The position numbers and the translations under genes were made by a program. The notes beneath the pieces were generated by a model. It was not told where the DNA came from, did no database searches, and worked only from the letters and a program-made list of their open reading frames with translations. Positions 27,001 to 35,544 of a stretch of 64,000 bases of DNA are shown here, one piece after another (within the stretch, counting starts at the first letter, position 1; the number at the start of each line of letters is the position of its first letter). Source of the DNA: Algoriphagus ratkowskyi (GTDB lineage: Bacteria > Bacteroidota > Bacteroidia > Cytophagales > Cyclobacteriaceae). The stretch covers positions 1 through 64,000 of the forward strand of contig NZ_MSSV01000020.1 of assembly GCF_002150505.1 (NCBI RefSeq), in the 5' to 3' direction.

Positions 27001-27506
27001 CAAAAGCGATTATTGGTTTTAGTGCAAATTTCCTTTACAAAGGTTTTGATCTAGGCTTGTTCTTCAATGGTTCTTTTGGTCACCAGATTTACAACTTGAC
27101 CAAATACAAAACTGAATTCTTCAATCAATCAGCTTACAATAAATCAGAGGATGTACTTGGCGCTTGGACCCCTGAAAATCCAGGTTCAAATATTCCAAGA
27201 TTGTCCCTAGATGATCAAAATAGTAACATCAGACCATCTTCTTATTATCTAGAAGACGCGAGTTATTTCAAGCTAAATAATCTACAGTTAGGTTACACCT
27301 TTCCTAGCACATCTATCAAGAATATGGAGCTGAGACTTTACGGACAAGCTTCCAACCTATTTACAATCACGAGCTATTCTGGGATGACTCCTGAGATCGG
27401 TTTACAGAGTTATTCCTCTAGCAGCAGAAATCTGGATATCGGTGTAGATAGAGGGATTTATCCTCCTTCCAGAACTTTTATTATTGGTGTAAACGTGAAA
27501 TTTTAA
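24096..27506 (+). CDS. SusC/RagA TonB-linked outer-membrane receptor with STN domain
   Basis: The protein (1136 aa from ATG 24096) has a signal peptide (through QSLFA). An STN signalling domain follows (VKLSVVEAKLQDVFNLLEKQ to IYVE), then a carboxypeptidase-like DUF4480-type domain (ITGIVISVTDQEPIIGASILV..GTTSGV), the TonB plug (VVVMGYDSQKKKDLTGSVAV..PLYIIDGTPV), and a 22-strand barrel ending in a terminal Phe (VNVKF). An in-frame TTG at 24021 would add 25 residues before the signal peptide and is rejected. It imports oligosaccharide with the SusD partner encoded 10 bp downstream. The STN domain matches regulation by the upstream sigma/FecR pair. Confidence 0.93.
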   Translation: MKHNLPNSAVRLSKGFLKIVLLQLIFVQSLFANPASEQDLASYHVKLSVVEAKLQDVFNLLEKQTDFEFAYNQNLVQSNSRITLNLESDLRSTLQKITEQSEFNFNRIDQKIYVENHKSGSSVVKEERTITGIVISVTDQEPIIGASILVKGTTSGVISDIDGKFTLTVADDATELVVSYLGYKNQTIALTNANELTISMEVEDSVLEEVVVMGYDSQKKKDLTGSVAVVNVEEMKSMPVASVETMLAGRAAGVQVLSDNGPGGNVTVRIRGFGTVNNNDPLYIIDGTPVTNGLNTINPQDIESMQILKDAAASSIYGSRAANGVVIITTKKGGRSEEATITLDAYVGLQNAFNLPTMLSAQGYGDMLWQAFENDGKTPASDVYGSDPNNPMIPEFLDAAQRIPSADVNWVDEIFKTAPVQSYNVSVAKGGNNGSHVMTLGYFNQEGIVKYTGFDRFSARFNSNYKIKKFLNVGENFTASFTRTNDVSTNSSLGSIVYDAFQFPSISPVKDLDGNFGGNPLNDISNPLGNLYRQKDNTKNRVKVLGNFFAEATLAEGLTFKTNLGIDYENQNARSFSPEYNEILSLRAVNSLSDNSSFYYQLAWTNTLTYNRVIGNGNLDVLLGQEAIENYSEYKSASRQSYLYEDQNFQYLSFGTKNQQNSGSASKWNLNSYFGKVNYNWSDKYLVSATVRYDGTSRLSQNKWDVFPAFSAGWRISNEDFLNLGDNVDELKIRASWGQTGNQQIPTYSTLASFQNNITYSNYPIDGKQESVAIGLVQTRVANENLNWEITTQSGVGVDLTMFGERLSVTADYYSKVTKDVLIYAPIPLTYGGTNDGVWINGGEMRNRGFELGTKFNGTAGDVYYNFGFNYTYYKNELLSLSNGVKYLGIPGSSLHSVNFGQEISRTQVGQPIGTFYGYESLGIFQTQAEADAYTAQPLAQAGDLKFKDINEDGIINDQDRAAIGSPHPKAIIGFSANFLYKGFDLGLFFNGSFGHQIYNLTKYKTEFFNQSAYNKSEDVLGAWTPENPGSNIPRLSLDDQNSNIRPSSYYLEDASYFKLNNLQLGYTFPSTSIKNMELRLYGQASNLFTITSYSGMTPEIGLQSYSSSSRNLDIGVDRGIYPPSRTFIIGVNVKF

Positions 27507-27516
27507 TTCTAAGAAC

Positions 27517-29187
27517 ATGAAAATTCTAACACATAAATTCCGAACCTTCTGCTGTACTGCGGCCATTGTAGCTATAGCGGCATCCTGCTCCTCAGATTAC
27601 CTAGAGGAAGTTCCTTACGGGGAAGTAGCTCCTTCTGAAATGAATACACCTACTAATGTGGAGCGGGCGATTATAGCTGCTTACAGTGTTCTCAATGGGC
27701 AATTTGATGGGGCCTCAAGTGCCTTCAATTCTCCTGCATCCAACTGGAGTTTTGGTGACGTCGTTTCAGATGATGCATACAAAGGAGGTGGAGGTACAGG
27801 TGATCAAAGTCAAATCCATCAGATGGAAATTTTCGGTACTCTGCCTACTACTACAGATGTGCAGAGAAAATGGTTAGCACTCTATGAAGGGATTAAGCGA
27901 GTGAATTATGCGCTCAATCTTCTAGAAGGAAGCAAAACATTTGATGGAAGCCTAAGAACTCAGCGAGAAGGTGAGTTGAGATTTTTGAGAGGTCATTATT
28001 ACTTTGAATTGAAGAAAATCTACAATCGTATCCCATACATCGATGAGACTGCAAAAGCTATTGATGATTTCTACGTATCAAATACTGTCTTATCGGATGA
28101 AGAACTTTGGGGGAAAATCGAAGCTGATTTTGAAGCTGCCTATGACGTATTACCAGCAGACCAAACTGCTTCTGGTCGCCCTGCGAAACTAGCTGCTAAA
28201 GCTTATTTAGCAAAGACCTATGTGTTTCAGCAGAAGTGGGCAGAAGCTCTTGCTGCATCAAATGAAGTGATTAATTCAGGGAAATATTCCTTGCTGCCAA
28301 ATTTCAGAGATGTATTTCTTCCTGATTTTGACAACAGCAGTGAGATTATTTTTGCTGTGCAGCACTCTGTAAATGATGGTGAGCCAAGCAACTTTAATGG
28401 TTCTATCGGTGATAGACTGTCAGCTCCAGGGGGACCATTTTATAACCAATATGGATTTCATAGACCGAGCCAAAACTTGATCGATAGCTATCAGACTTTG
28501 TCTGATGGCACACCAAATTTTAATCCATCCGCTAACCCATCAACGTTAATGGATCCTAGGGTAGATCACACAGTAGGTCGTCCAGGTATTCCATACTTGG
28601 ATTTGAAAATAAATTACGAAAGTACTTGGGCAAGAGACTTAGCTACGTATGGCCCATATGCTCCTAAGAAAAGAATGGTATCTGCCTTATCTAGTTTACA
28701 GATCAAGACTTGGCCTTATATTTCTGCATTGAATTACTACGTAATTCGCTATGCTGATTTGTTGCTTTGGAAAGCTGAAGCTCAAGTGGAGTTAGGAGAT
28801 TTGGAAGGAGCTAGAGCTACGGTGAATATAGTTCGCGAAAGAGCTGCGACAAGCGCTACTGTATTGGCACTAGGTTCAGATGCTCCTGCCTCAGATTATG
28901 CTATAGCATCATATAGCTCGGCCTGGACAGATGTAGCTGCTGCTAGAACTGCTGTCAGGTTAGAAAGACGAGTAGAGTTGGCGATGGAAGGTCATCGTTT
29001 CTTTGACTTGGTACGTTGGGGAGTAGCAGCTGAGGTGATGAATAGCTATTTCAATAATGAGAAAAAGTTTAGATCGCATCTAACCAACGCTAGTTTCAAA
29101 GTGGGTGTGAATGAATATTTCCCAATTCCTCAAGCATACATTGACCTAGTGGGTAATGAGCTAGTTAAGCAGAACTCAGGTTATTAA
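27517..29187 (+). CDS. SusD/RagB outer-membrane glycan-binding lipoprotein
   Basis: The 556-aa lipoprotein (lipobox IAASC24) has the SusD pattern: SSDYLEEVPYGEV after the Cys, TPR-like helices (GELRFLRGHYYFELKKIY, RPAKLAAKAYLAKTYVFQQKWAEAL), and a C-terminal LRYADLLLWKAEAQVELGD-like stretch followed by RLERRVELAMEGHRFFDLVRWG. It pairs with the SusC at 24096 to capture glycans at the cell surface. No glycoside hydrolase, lyase or sulfatase gene follows, so the substrate of this pair is unclear. Confidence 0.93.
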   Translation: MKILTHKFRTFCCTAAIVAIAASCSSDYLEEVPYGEVAPSEMNTPTNVERAIIAAYSVLNGQFDGASSAFNSPASNWSFGDVVSDDAYKGGGGTGDQSQIHQMEIFGTLPTTTDVQRKWLALYEGIKRVNYALNLLEGSKTFDGSLRTQREGELRFLRGHYYFELKKIYNRIPYIDETAKAIDDFYVSNTVLSDEELWGKIEADFEAAYDVLPADQTASGRPAKLAAKAYLAKTYVFQQKWAEALAASNEVINSGKYSLLPNFRDVFLPDFDNSSEIIFAVQHSVNDGEPSNFNGSIGDRLSAPGGPFYNQYGFHRPSQNLIDSYQTLSDGTPNFNPSANPSTLMDPRVDHTVGRPGIPYLDLKINYESTWARDLATYGPYAPKKRMVSALSSLQIKTWPYISALNYYVIRYADLLLWKAEAQVELGDLEGARATVNIVRERAATSATVLALGSDAPASDYAIASYSSAWTDVAAARTAVRLERRVELAMEGHRFFDLVRWGVAAEVMNSYFNNEKKFRSHLTNASFKVGVNEYFPIPQAYIDLVGNELVKQNSGY

Positions 29188-29209
29188 GGAGAAAATATTA
29201 TATCTATAG

Positions 29210-29242
29210 AAAAGCATGGGGGAGACTCCGTGCTTTTTTTGT
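29210..29242 (+). terminator. Rho-independent terminator after susD
   Basis: AAAAGCATGGGG pairs with CTCCGTGCTTTT with minor mismatch around a short loop, followed by a T-run interrupted by one G. It ends the sigma-fecR-susC-susD block. Confidence 0.75.
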
Positions 29243-29268
29243 TTTTAGATCTCTTGATAAATTACTGC

Positions 29269-30330
29269 TTACACTGAATAACTAGAACGAATAGAAATGA
29301 AAAAAGGAATTAAGCTAATCATTGAAATCATAATAGGATGGACTCCGAAAATAACCAAAATGAATAGAATGAAAAACACCAAATATGCAGCTGAGAGAGA
29401 GTTGCTATAGTTTTTTCTAATTTTTATCAATCCAAAAATCCCCATATTTAAGGCGAGGAAAAGAAGCAGCAAGAACGCCAGATTAAGTAAGGTTTCACGA
29501 TTGCCATATTTATAAATCAATAAGATAAGCTCGGGCAAAAGAATTATAATTATTGTAGTACTATGTTGTCGCAACTTCAGTGCAACGCGCACAGGCATGT
29601 TTTGGAAGTAAGTCAATTGCTCAGATTCGAACTCATTTTTCTCCAACCAGATAGGGAAATGAGCATAACACGCACAGAGCAACCCAAACTCCAACCATCT
29701 CAGATCATAGTCTCCAGAGTGAAATGAGTAGAAAAAACCATTGAGCAGTATGATGCTTATGAGTTTAACAGCGAGGATCAGCATCGTTCTGTTTTCTCGC
29801 AAATGCATCAAAAACCAATATTCAAAGTTCAGTTTTTTGAACCACCGGGATCTGACTCGAACATGATCTGGAAATGGCTTTTTGACCTTAGAATAGAGGA
29901 GGCTGATATCTATTAAGAAAACAACAACCAGAAAACCCCAAAGTATAGGAAGCTTTGCTAAATCACCGATCTCAAAACCCACGTAAGTCAGTAGGCTAGC
30001 GTAGAGTAAAAGTATGGCGTGATTTGCAAGCCAAACAGGAAGGAAGTTCCAGTTCAGTTGACGGAAAGATAGGAATGCAAGCTGATGAAAAATTCGAAAT
30101 CGGGTGCCATTCATTAGACGACGTTGAAATTGCTGCTGAGCAACGGCATACAATAGAAAAACCAGAAGGAAACTATAGAAACCTGCGGTATTCTCTAGCA
30201 GACGTTCAGCAATCATGAGATGCTGCTTCAGCTCCATGAAGACTCCGAAAACAAGGATGACTAAAATGAAAAATCCCAGAAAAGCCTTGTGAAATGGAAT
30301 TACAAAAGACTTGAAAAACAGTTCATTCAT
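29269..30330 (-). CDS. Polytopic membrane protein, probable ABC transporter permease
   Basis: The 353-aa protein has about eight to nine hydrophobic helices (for example FHKAFLGFFILVILVFGVF, AGFYSFLLVFLLYAVAQ, ILWGFLVVVFLIDISLLY, TTIIIILLPELILLIY, AAYLVFFILFILVIFGV). It has no recognisable catalytic motif. It starts 8 bp inside the end of the ATP-binding subunit gene, so the two should form an inner-membrane ABC exporter. Family membership is not clear by eye, and the substrate is unknown. Confidence 0.75.
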   Translation of the reverse strand: MNELFFKSFVIPFHKAFLGFFILVILVFGVFMELKQHLMIAERLLENTAGFYSFLLVFLLYAVAQQQFQRRLMNGTRFRIFHQLAFLSFRQLNWNFLPVWLANHAILLLYASLLTYVGFEIGDLAKLPILWGFLVVVFLIDISLLYSKVKKPFPDHVRVRSRWFKKLNFEYWFLMHLRENRTMLILAVKLISIILLNGFFYSFHSGDYDLRWLEFGLLCACYAHFPIWLEKNEFESEQLTYFQNMPVRVALKLRQHSTTIIIILLPELILLIYKYGNRETLLNLAFLLLLFLALNMGIFGLIKIRKNYSNSLSAAYLVFFILFILVIFGVHPIMISMISLIPFFISIRSSYSV

Positions 30331-30955
30331 GACAATGTACTAGAGTTCCATCAGCGATATTCAATATAGAATCATAGGTAAAAAACTCCTCGAAATCTGC
30401 GATATGGGAAGTGAGCAGGAAGTTGACACCATTTTTCAATTCACGATTTACCAGTTCGGTGAGACGTTTCTGTGAACCGACGTCAATGGTCGTATAGGGT
30501 TCGTCAAGGATGATCAGGCTTGGATTGCCCAAAAAAGCCAAAATCAATCCTGTCTTTTTCAGCATTCCTGAGCTATAAGTAGAAATCGAATTTTGTGAAA
30601 AGTCCCCGATACCCAAGATTTCTTTGAGTGAGTTGATCTGAGAAATATCCGCTTTTTTGGTTTTGGCGACAAAAGCGATGAGCTCATCCATAGTCAGGAA
30701 CTCTGGAAATAGAGGCTCGGCTTCGGAGTAATTGACGAGTTTGCGAAAGGCTATCGGCTCCTTTTTTAGAGATAAACCATTGAGAACAACGTCACCCTCA
30801 AAACCATGAATACCGGCAATAGCTTTCAGAAGCGTAGATTTCCCTGAGCCATTTTCACCCTTGATCAGATGTATTCCTTTGCTCAAATGCAGTGAATTGA
30901 ACTCTAGTTGAAAGCCAGTAAGGTAGGTTTTACGGAAGTGCTGGATTTCTAACAT
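30323..30955 (-). CDS. ABC transporter ATP-binding protein
   Basis: The 210-aa ATPase has Walker A GENGSGKST (33-41), signature YSSGM (127-131, degenerate LSGGQ), Walker B LIILDEP (147-153) and the H-loop His184 in LTSHI. Its size fits a single nucleotide-binding subunit of a small exporter. It is co-transcribed with the overlapping membrane gene downstream. Confidence 0.92.
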   Translation of the reverse strand: MLEIQHFRKTYLTGFQLEFNSLHLSKGIHLIKGENGSGKSTLLKAIAGIHGFEGDVVLNGLSLKKEPIAFRKLVNYSEAEPLFPEFLTMDELIAFVAKTKKADISQINSLKEILGIGDFSQNSISTYSSGMLKKTGLILAFLGNPSLIILDEPYTTIDVGSQKRLTELVNRELKNGVNFLLTSHIADFEEFFTYDSILNIADGTLVHCHE

Positions 30956-30976
30956 AGACTTATTGGTGTGCCAAAT

Positions 30977-31018
30977 TTAACCGCAAAGTGCGCAAAGATT
31001 TCGCAAAGGGCGCGGAGA
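30977..31018. repeat. Half copy of the AACCGCA repeat
   Basis: AACCGCAAAGTGCGCAAAGA, then TTTCGCAAAGGGCGCGG, is a left-half match to the elements at 6891 and 7864. It is the first part of the intergenic 30956-31373, which otherwise holds the palindrome at 31151 and no gene. Confidence 0.55.
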
Positions 31019-31150
31019 TAGTTGTTCTGCTTCTCCAGTAGCAGGACTTGGTTTATTACATTGTTAAGATCAGAATTTTTGAATTATTCAGGGTTTGGTT
31101 TAGGAAGTTTAACCTAAATTTCAATCCTTTTCTTTTCATATATAAGTAAA

Positions 31151-31168
31151 ATACCCTGTGCAGGGTAT
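31151..31168. promoter_or_regulatory. Palindrome ATACCCTG-TG-CAGGGTAT
   Basis: Perfect 8-bp inverted arms around TG, 205 bp upstream of the lone nuclease gene. It belongs to the 18-bp palindrome family also seen at 16581 and 35456. Confidence 0.55.
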
Positions 31169-31373
31169 GTTTTTCATTAAAAAAATCACTTTGTTGCATA
31201 GTTCTTTATAAATAGGAAACATAGCCAACTTTTGTTATTTCTGGGCTTAAATCCAGAGGCATATAATTCAGTTCATCAGGTATCTATATTAGTTGAGCAT
31301 TTTCCGCTTTCTAGGAAGATTTTTCTCTAGGAATCTATCCACTAATTTGACTACTTTTTTACCCCAATAGAAT

Positions 31374-33218
31374 ATGAAGTTGGAAAAAATTCTAGATAGG
31401 CTTAGCTCGATCGAAAAAAACTCCTTTATTAAAGTTATTGATACGTTAATCTCCAAAAGTAAGGATAAGAGCAAGGAAGTAGAGAAGATTCTTGTACCAG
31501 TAAACAAGGGTTTGAAGTCTGTAGATAGCCTAAATATTTCCAAAATATTCGAGTTAATGTCGGATGAGTTTATGGAGTATGTTCAATGTGAATTTCAGGA
31601 AGTTAATTCCCAGCTTGACATCTTTCTAGATATTATAATACGTGATGGAAATTGCATTATGAGACAAGATTGGTTTTCTAGGCTTTACGAATCTGAGATT
31701 AAAAATTTGAAATCAAAGATAAAGTCTTTAGAAGGTGATTTTGAGAATGAGAAATCAGAACTTTCCCAAGATAGAAAACGAGACTACAGGATTTACAAAG
31801 CATGTCTTTCCACTGCCTTTTTTAATGATGTTGCCAATAACCGCGAGGCGAAAATCACGTCTGACGAACTTTCTATCGTGCTGACTTTAGTTAAAGAATT
31901 AGGCTTGTCTCAGGAGGAAGTCAAATTGATCAACTATTCAATTCTGCCAGTGAAGAAAATGGAAATATTAGATGTGATCAATAACCTAAAAAACATTGGA
32001 ATCATATTCTATTCAAAAAAAGAAAACACACTTTTCATCGCAGATGAGATGGTTAGGCTTTTACGTAAAGTCAGGAAAAAGGAAGTCGCTGATAAGTTTT
32101 ATCGACGTACACTCAAACTTTTAAGAGAACCTGAGATTAATACTATTGCCAAAAAACATAATATTGATCGAAAACTTACACATTTCAAAAAAATAGAAGG
32201 CGTTATTAATGCAGGTATTTCTTTCTCAGATTTACTTCAATTTGATCTTTATAAGGAAGGTATAACCCTTACTGAAAAGAAAAAAGCGCTTAACGAACTC
32301 TGTGAAAAAGGCCTGCAAATTCCTAATCTTCGCGGAAGCACTCTTCAAGAGAAAATTGAAAGTCTAATTCACTACTTTGAAGCAGTAGAAAAGGATGAAA
32401 AAGTAGGGATATCAATCGATGGCTATGATAAGCTTCTCACTGAGTTACATCAGTCCTTACCTGCTCTAAATAAGAAATTAAAAGAGCACTTTGAACTTCA
32501 AGATGAGTTTGTACTCGAGGCGGAGTTCTTACTTGATTATAATATCAAGCCAAGAGATATTCTAGACCTTTTAGAAAAATCGGATATAGAAAAATTTAAG
32601 AAAGATAATGGGGTAAAATTACGTGGCGATGATATTTTGAATATTCTTGAGCATTATAAGGATGTTGAAAATATTTATTTAGAGAACTATGAACACGTCG
32701 GATATAGGAATTATAATCAATTGAAAGAGAACGGAATCCAAATACGCGAAAGTGAGCTGGGTGTCAAATTTGAGGAGCTCACAAAAATTATTTTTCAAGG
32801 GCTAGGATTCAATGTTGATGAGAAATTCCGACAAGAACTCAATACTCAAAAAGATCTCATGGACATTTTAATTAACCTTGGAAATGGAGAAGTTATTATC
32901 GTAGAATGTAAAACCAGCAAAGAAAGTGGCTACAACAAATTCAGCACTGTTTCCCGTCAATTGAAGTCCTATCAGAATGTAGCATTAAAGAATAATTTAC
33001 GGATTGTGAAAATTCTGCTGGTTGCTCCGGAATTTAGCGATGATTTTGTTACAGATTGTGAGATGGATGTTGACATGAATTTGTCATTACTTACAGCTTC
33101 AACATTACGGGTAATCTATGAAACTTTTAAAAACTCAAAATATCAAATGTTCCCTCATGTTCTTTTTAGAGATGTAGTGATCAATCAAGAGAGAATTGTG
33201 AAAGCTTTGAGTAAGTAA
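31374..33218 (+). CDS. Large protein with C-terminal PD-(D/E)XK restriction-endonuclease-like domain
   Basis: The 614-aa protein lacks a signal peptide. Residues 1-135 are helical with a coiled coil (KNLKSKIKSLEGDFENEKSE). The middle is helical, and LNELCEKGLQIPNLRGSTLQ near residue 310 weakly resembles a SAP-type DNA-binding motif. The C-terminal domain (about 461-600) fits the PD-(D/E)XK/Mrr-like nuclease fold: GVKFEELTKIIFQGLGF (E467/E468), D497 in LMDILI, E511-C-K513 in VIIVECKTSK, and Q529. It stands alone between unrelated genes and is AT-rich. A stand-alone defence or DNA-processing nuclease is likely but inferred. No methylase partner is present. Confidence 0.72.
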   Translation: MKLEKILDRLSSIEKNSFIKVIDTLISKSKDKSKEVEKILVPVNKGLKSVDSLNISKIFELMSDEFMEYVQCEFQEVNSQLDIFLDIIIRDGNCIMRQDWFSRLYESEIKNLKSKIKSLEGDFENEKSELSQDRKRDYRIYKACLSTAFFNDVANNREAKITSDELSIVLTLVKELGLSQEEVKLINYSILPVKKMEILDVINNLKNIGIIFYSKKENTLFIADEMVRLLRKVRKKEVADKFYRRTLKLLREPEINTIAKKHNIDRKLTHFKKIEGVINAGISFSDLLQFDLYKEGITLTEKKKALNELCEKGLQIPNLRGSTLQEKIESLIHYFEAVEKDEKVGISIDGYDKLLTELHQSLPALNKKLKEHFELQDEFVLEAEFLLDYNIKPRDILDLLEKSDIEKFKKDNGVKLRGDDILNILEHYKDVENIYLENYEHVGYRNYNQLKENGIQIRESELGVKFEELTKIIFQGLGFNVDEKFRQELNTQKDLMDILINLGNGEVIIVECKTSKESGYNKFSTVSRQLKSYQNVALKNNLRIVKILLVAPEFSDDFVTDCEMDVDMNLSLLTASTLRVIYETFKNSKYQMFPHVLFRDVVINQERIVKALSK

Positions 33219-33289
33219 TGAGTAGTTGTAAGAAAGATGAGATTTAAAGAAAACTTGGTTTAAAAAGCAACAAAAATTTTAAGCGCATT

Positions 33290-33323
33290 AAAAACCCTCC
33301 TAAATATTTATAGAAGGGTTTTT
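33290..33323. terminator. Bidirectional rho-independent terminator
   Basis: AAAAACCCTCCT pairs with AGAAGGGTTTTT around TAAATATTTAT-type loop sequence, with A- and T-rich ends on both sides. It lies between the convergent nuclease gene and the NAD(P)-binding protein gene. Confidence 0.75.
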
Positions 33324-33424
33324 GAGTAACTATTAAATACATCTAGAAGATATTACGGGATTTTAATTCTGAAAGGAGAAATCTTCCTGAAAAGGAAGCT
33401 TTAGGTTATTAGATTTGAGAGTCT

Positions 33425-34087
33425 TTAGGGTTGAAGTTTTTTCAGTGCATCTTTGATTTTATCCTCACCTTCCAATATTTCAAAAGAAATCACAGAAGCA
33501 ATTTTGGAATCCAAAACGTCCACCAATGTTTGAGCTACATCCGCTCGGGCAATTTTTCCGCGTTTGCTAAGTTTTACGGCCGCTTCGATTTTACCAGTGG
33601 CTTCATCATTGGTTAAACTTCCTGGGCGTACGATTGCATAATTCAGATCACTTTTGATTAGGTGATCGTCTGCATTATGTTTTGCCAGCAGATAATCATA
33701 CATGTCTGAGTCTTTAAAATCCTCAGGTTCTCCGGCACCCATAGAACTGAGAAGGACGAATTTTTCAATTTTATGTTTTTTGGCTAGATCCACACTTTTA
33801 ATAGCGCCATCCTGATCTACAGCTAGAGTTTTTTCTGGACCTGTAGATCCGCCTGATCCAGCTGCAAAAATTACTTTTGAAATTCCTTTGAATGCAGGTT
33901 CAAAATCTTCCTGCAGATCACCAAGCACAGTTTCTATCCCTTTCTTTTCAAAGTACTTCGCTTGAGAATCTTTTCTGATCATAGCAACAGGATGGTAGGT
34001 AGAAGAGCTATGAAGCATCTTGCTAATATATTTTCCAGTGCTTCCATTCGCACCGATGACTAATACTTTTTGCTTTTCGGTATTCAT
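33425..34087 (-). CDS. NAD(P)-binding protein, atypical SDR/NmrA-like
   Basis: The 220-aa protein has a Rossmann fold: VLVIGANGSTGKYI (dinucleotide-binding GxxGxTG), VLGDLQ, KVIFAAGSGGSTGPEKT, KFVLLSSMGAGEP and the YAIVRPGSLTND segment. This matches the atypical short-chain dehydrogenase (SDR_a5/NAD(P)H-binding) family often related to flavin or quinone reduction or redox sensing. There is no YxxxK active-site pair of classical SDRs, except YDYLLAK which may replace it. Cytoplasmic. Substrate unknown. Confidence 0.88.
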   Translation of the reverse strand: MNTEKQKVLVIGANGSTGKYISKMLHSSSTYHPVAMIRKDSQAKYFEKKGIETVLGDLQEDFEPAFKGISKVIFAAGSGGSTGPEKTLAVDQDGAIKSVDLAKKHKIEKFVLLSSMGAGEPEDFKDSDMYDYLLAKHNADDHLIKSDLNYAIVRPGSLTNDEATGKIEAAVKLSKRGKIARADVAQTLVDVLDSKIASVISFEILEGEDKIKDALKKLQP

Positions 34088-34304
34088 GATTTCTTTTTTG
34101 CTTTCAAAAAGTCAATAAGCTAGCCAACTGAATTTATTGGATTTGAAAAGTTAAGAGCACCTGTTATAATCGAAGAGATTTATCCACTGCCGTTACTTTG
34201 TAAGGGAAAAAAAAGAATTTTCTACCAGCGTTTCTGAGTTAAAAAATCGTAGCATTTGAATTATGAAAAGAGCCAGCCTATAAGGGGGTAATTATATTGC
34301 AGTA

Positions 34305-35156
34305 TTATCTAGACGATGATATTAACCTGCTCACTATAATTCCAGAATGAGATTTGTTGCCAGCCAGATATTCGCTAAGAGGTTTTTCCGAGATTTCTAC
34401 CAGCATATTTTTTGAAGATGCATGCATTAAATGAATTCTGCCATTTTTCTCAATTGCGAACCCAGTATGCACAATATCTAAATTGGACATGCTTGTAGTA
34501 ATGGCAATAATATCCCCAGATCGAATATTCTTTTCCAAACTCTTGATTTCAGTTTTTGGAATAAAGAAATAGGTTCTCTCTTTGATGGTAGCTTCAGCGG
34601 TTTTGATTTCGGCGAGGTTTGCTGGATTAGCTAGCTGCTCATAGAATTTTGGATTTTCTGACATAAAAGAAGGAGCATTTGGATAAGGTGATCCCCCAAT
34701 TTTTGCCGTGATATCAGTCAAAATTCCTTTCTCTTGATTTTCAGCAATCCAGTCAGAAAAGTAGTGGAGGCGGGAAGGGTAGCCTTCATTGACTCCATCT
34801 CTGTATCGAAGATTTTTCAGTTCCTTTTCGAATGCTTCAAAAGTAAATTCACCTTCTTCTGCAAGTCTTGTCAACGTAATCACCGTTTCCACAAAAGTCG
34901 TGCAGTCCAAACCCATCAAGTTGATCACCAGCTTCTCTTCACCAGGAAGCTCCAAGGTTTTCTCTACGTAGGGAGTTTTCAGGAATTCCTTTCCGATCTC
35001 GATCACTAACTCATTTGTGGTTTTGCTACTTAGATCTTCCTGTGAAAGATGGCTTAGCATTTCTTCCAGCTTTTGTCTGCTTTCTAAGGTGCAGGTGGTT
35101 TGGGAGAAGGAGAAAAGAGGGAGGAGGTAAAAGAGGAGGAGGGTTAAGTGTTTCAA
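34305..35156 (-). CDS. Secreted DUF1460 N-acetylmuramoyl-L-alanine amidase-like protein
   Basis: The 283-aa protein has a signal peptide (through SFSQ) and the DUF1460 layout: catalytic Cys85 in MGLDCTTFVETV, LRYRDGVNEGYPSRLHYFSDWI, and a C-terminal DIIAITTSMSNLDIVHTGFAI region with the likely catalytic His. The fold is NlpC/P60-like, and some relatives act on cell-wall peptides or remodel peptidoglycan. Probably periplasmic. It is monocistronic; neither neighbour is related. Confidence 0.88.
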   Translation of the reverse strand: MKHLTLLLFYLLPLFSFSQTTCTLESRQKLEEMLSHLSQEDLSSKTTNELVIEIGKEFLKTPYVEKTLELPGEEKLVINLMGLDCTTFVETVITLTRLAEEGEFTFEAFEKELKNLRYRDGVNEGYPSRLHYFSDWIAENQEKGILTDITAKIGGSPYPNAPSFMSENPKFYEQLANPANLAEIKTAEATIKERTYFFIPKTEIKSLEKNIRSGDIIAITTSMSNLDIVHTGFAIEKNGRIHLMHASSKNMLVEISEKPLSEYLAGNKSHSGIIVSRLISSSR

Positions 35157-35455
35157 AATGATAAAGAGTTATGGTTTGGAGGAGGGAATTTAGGGATCTT
35201 GACACAGAAATATAACATTATTGAATTCATTTTTATTTGAAATGGTATGTGAAATTGTTGTTTCAAGACGATTTTTTTAACCATCTGTTTCAGCGGTTTT
35301 TAAAAAGATTTTTGTAATACGATAGTAGTAAGGAACCAGATTTTGATTGTGTTCAGGTCCTTATTGAGTGGCAATTGCTCTTAAAATAATTTATTTATCT
35401 AAATATGTGATTGTAATAGCTTCAGTGTTAGAGGATTAAATAGACCTGTTAAAAT

Positions 35456-35473
35456 ATACCCTATATAGGGTAT
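35456..35473. promoter_or_regulatory. Perfect palindrome ATACCCTATATAGGGTAT
   Basis: An 18-bp perfect palindrome, 71 bp upstream of the first gene of the tubulin-like operon. It is the most regular member of the family seen at 16581 and 31151. Its position suits an operator. The rest of 35157-35544 has no recognised gene. Confidence 0.6.
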
Positions 35474-35544
35474 TTTTAGTTATGCCAAAAATTCTTTTCT
35501 TGGAGGTCTTTACAAAATAAAGCCATCTTTACTTCAAATATCAC

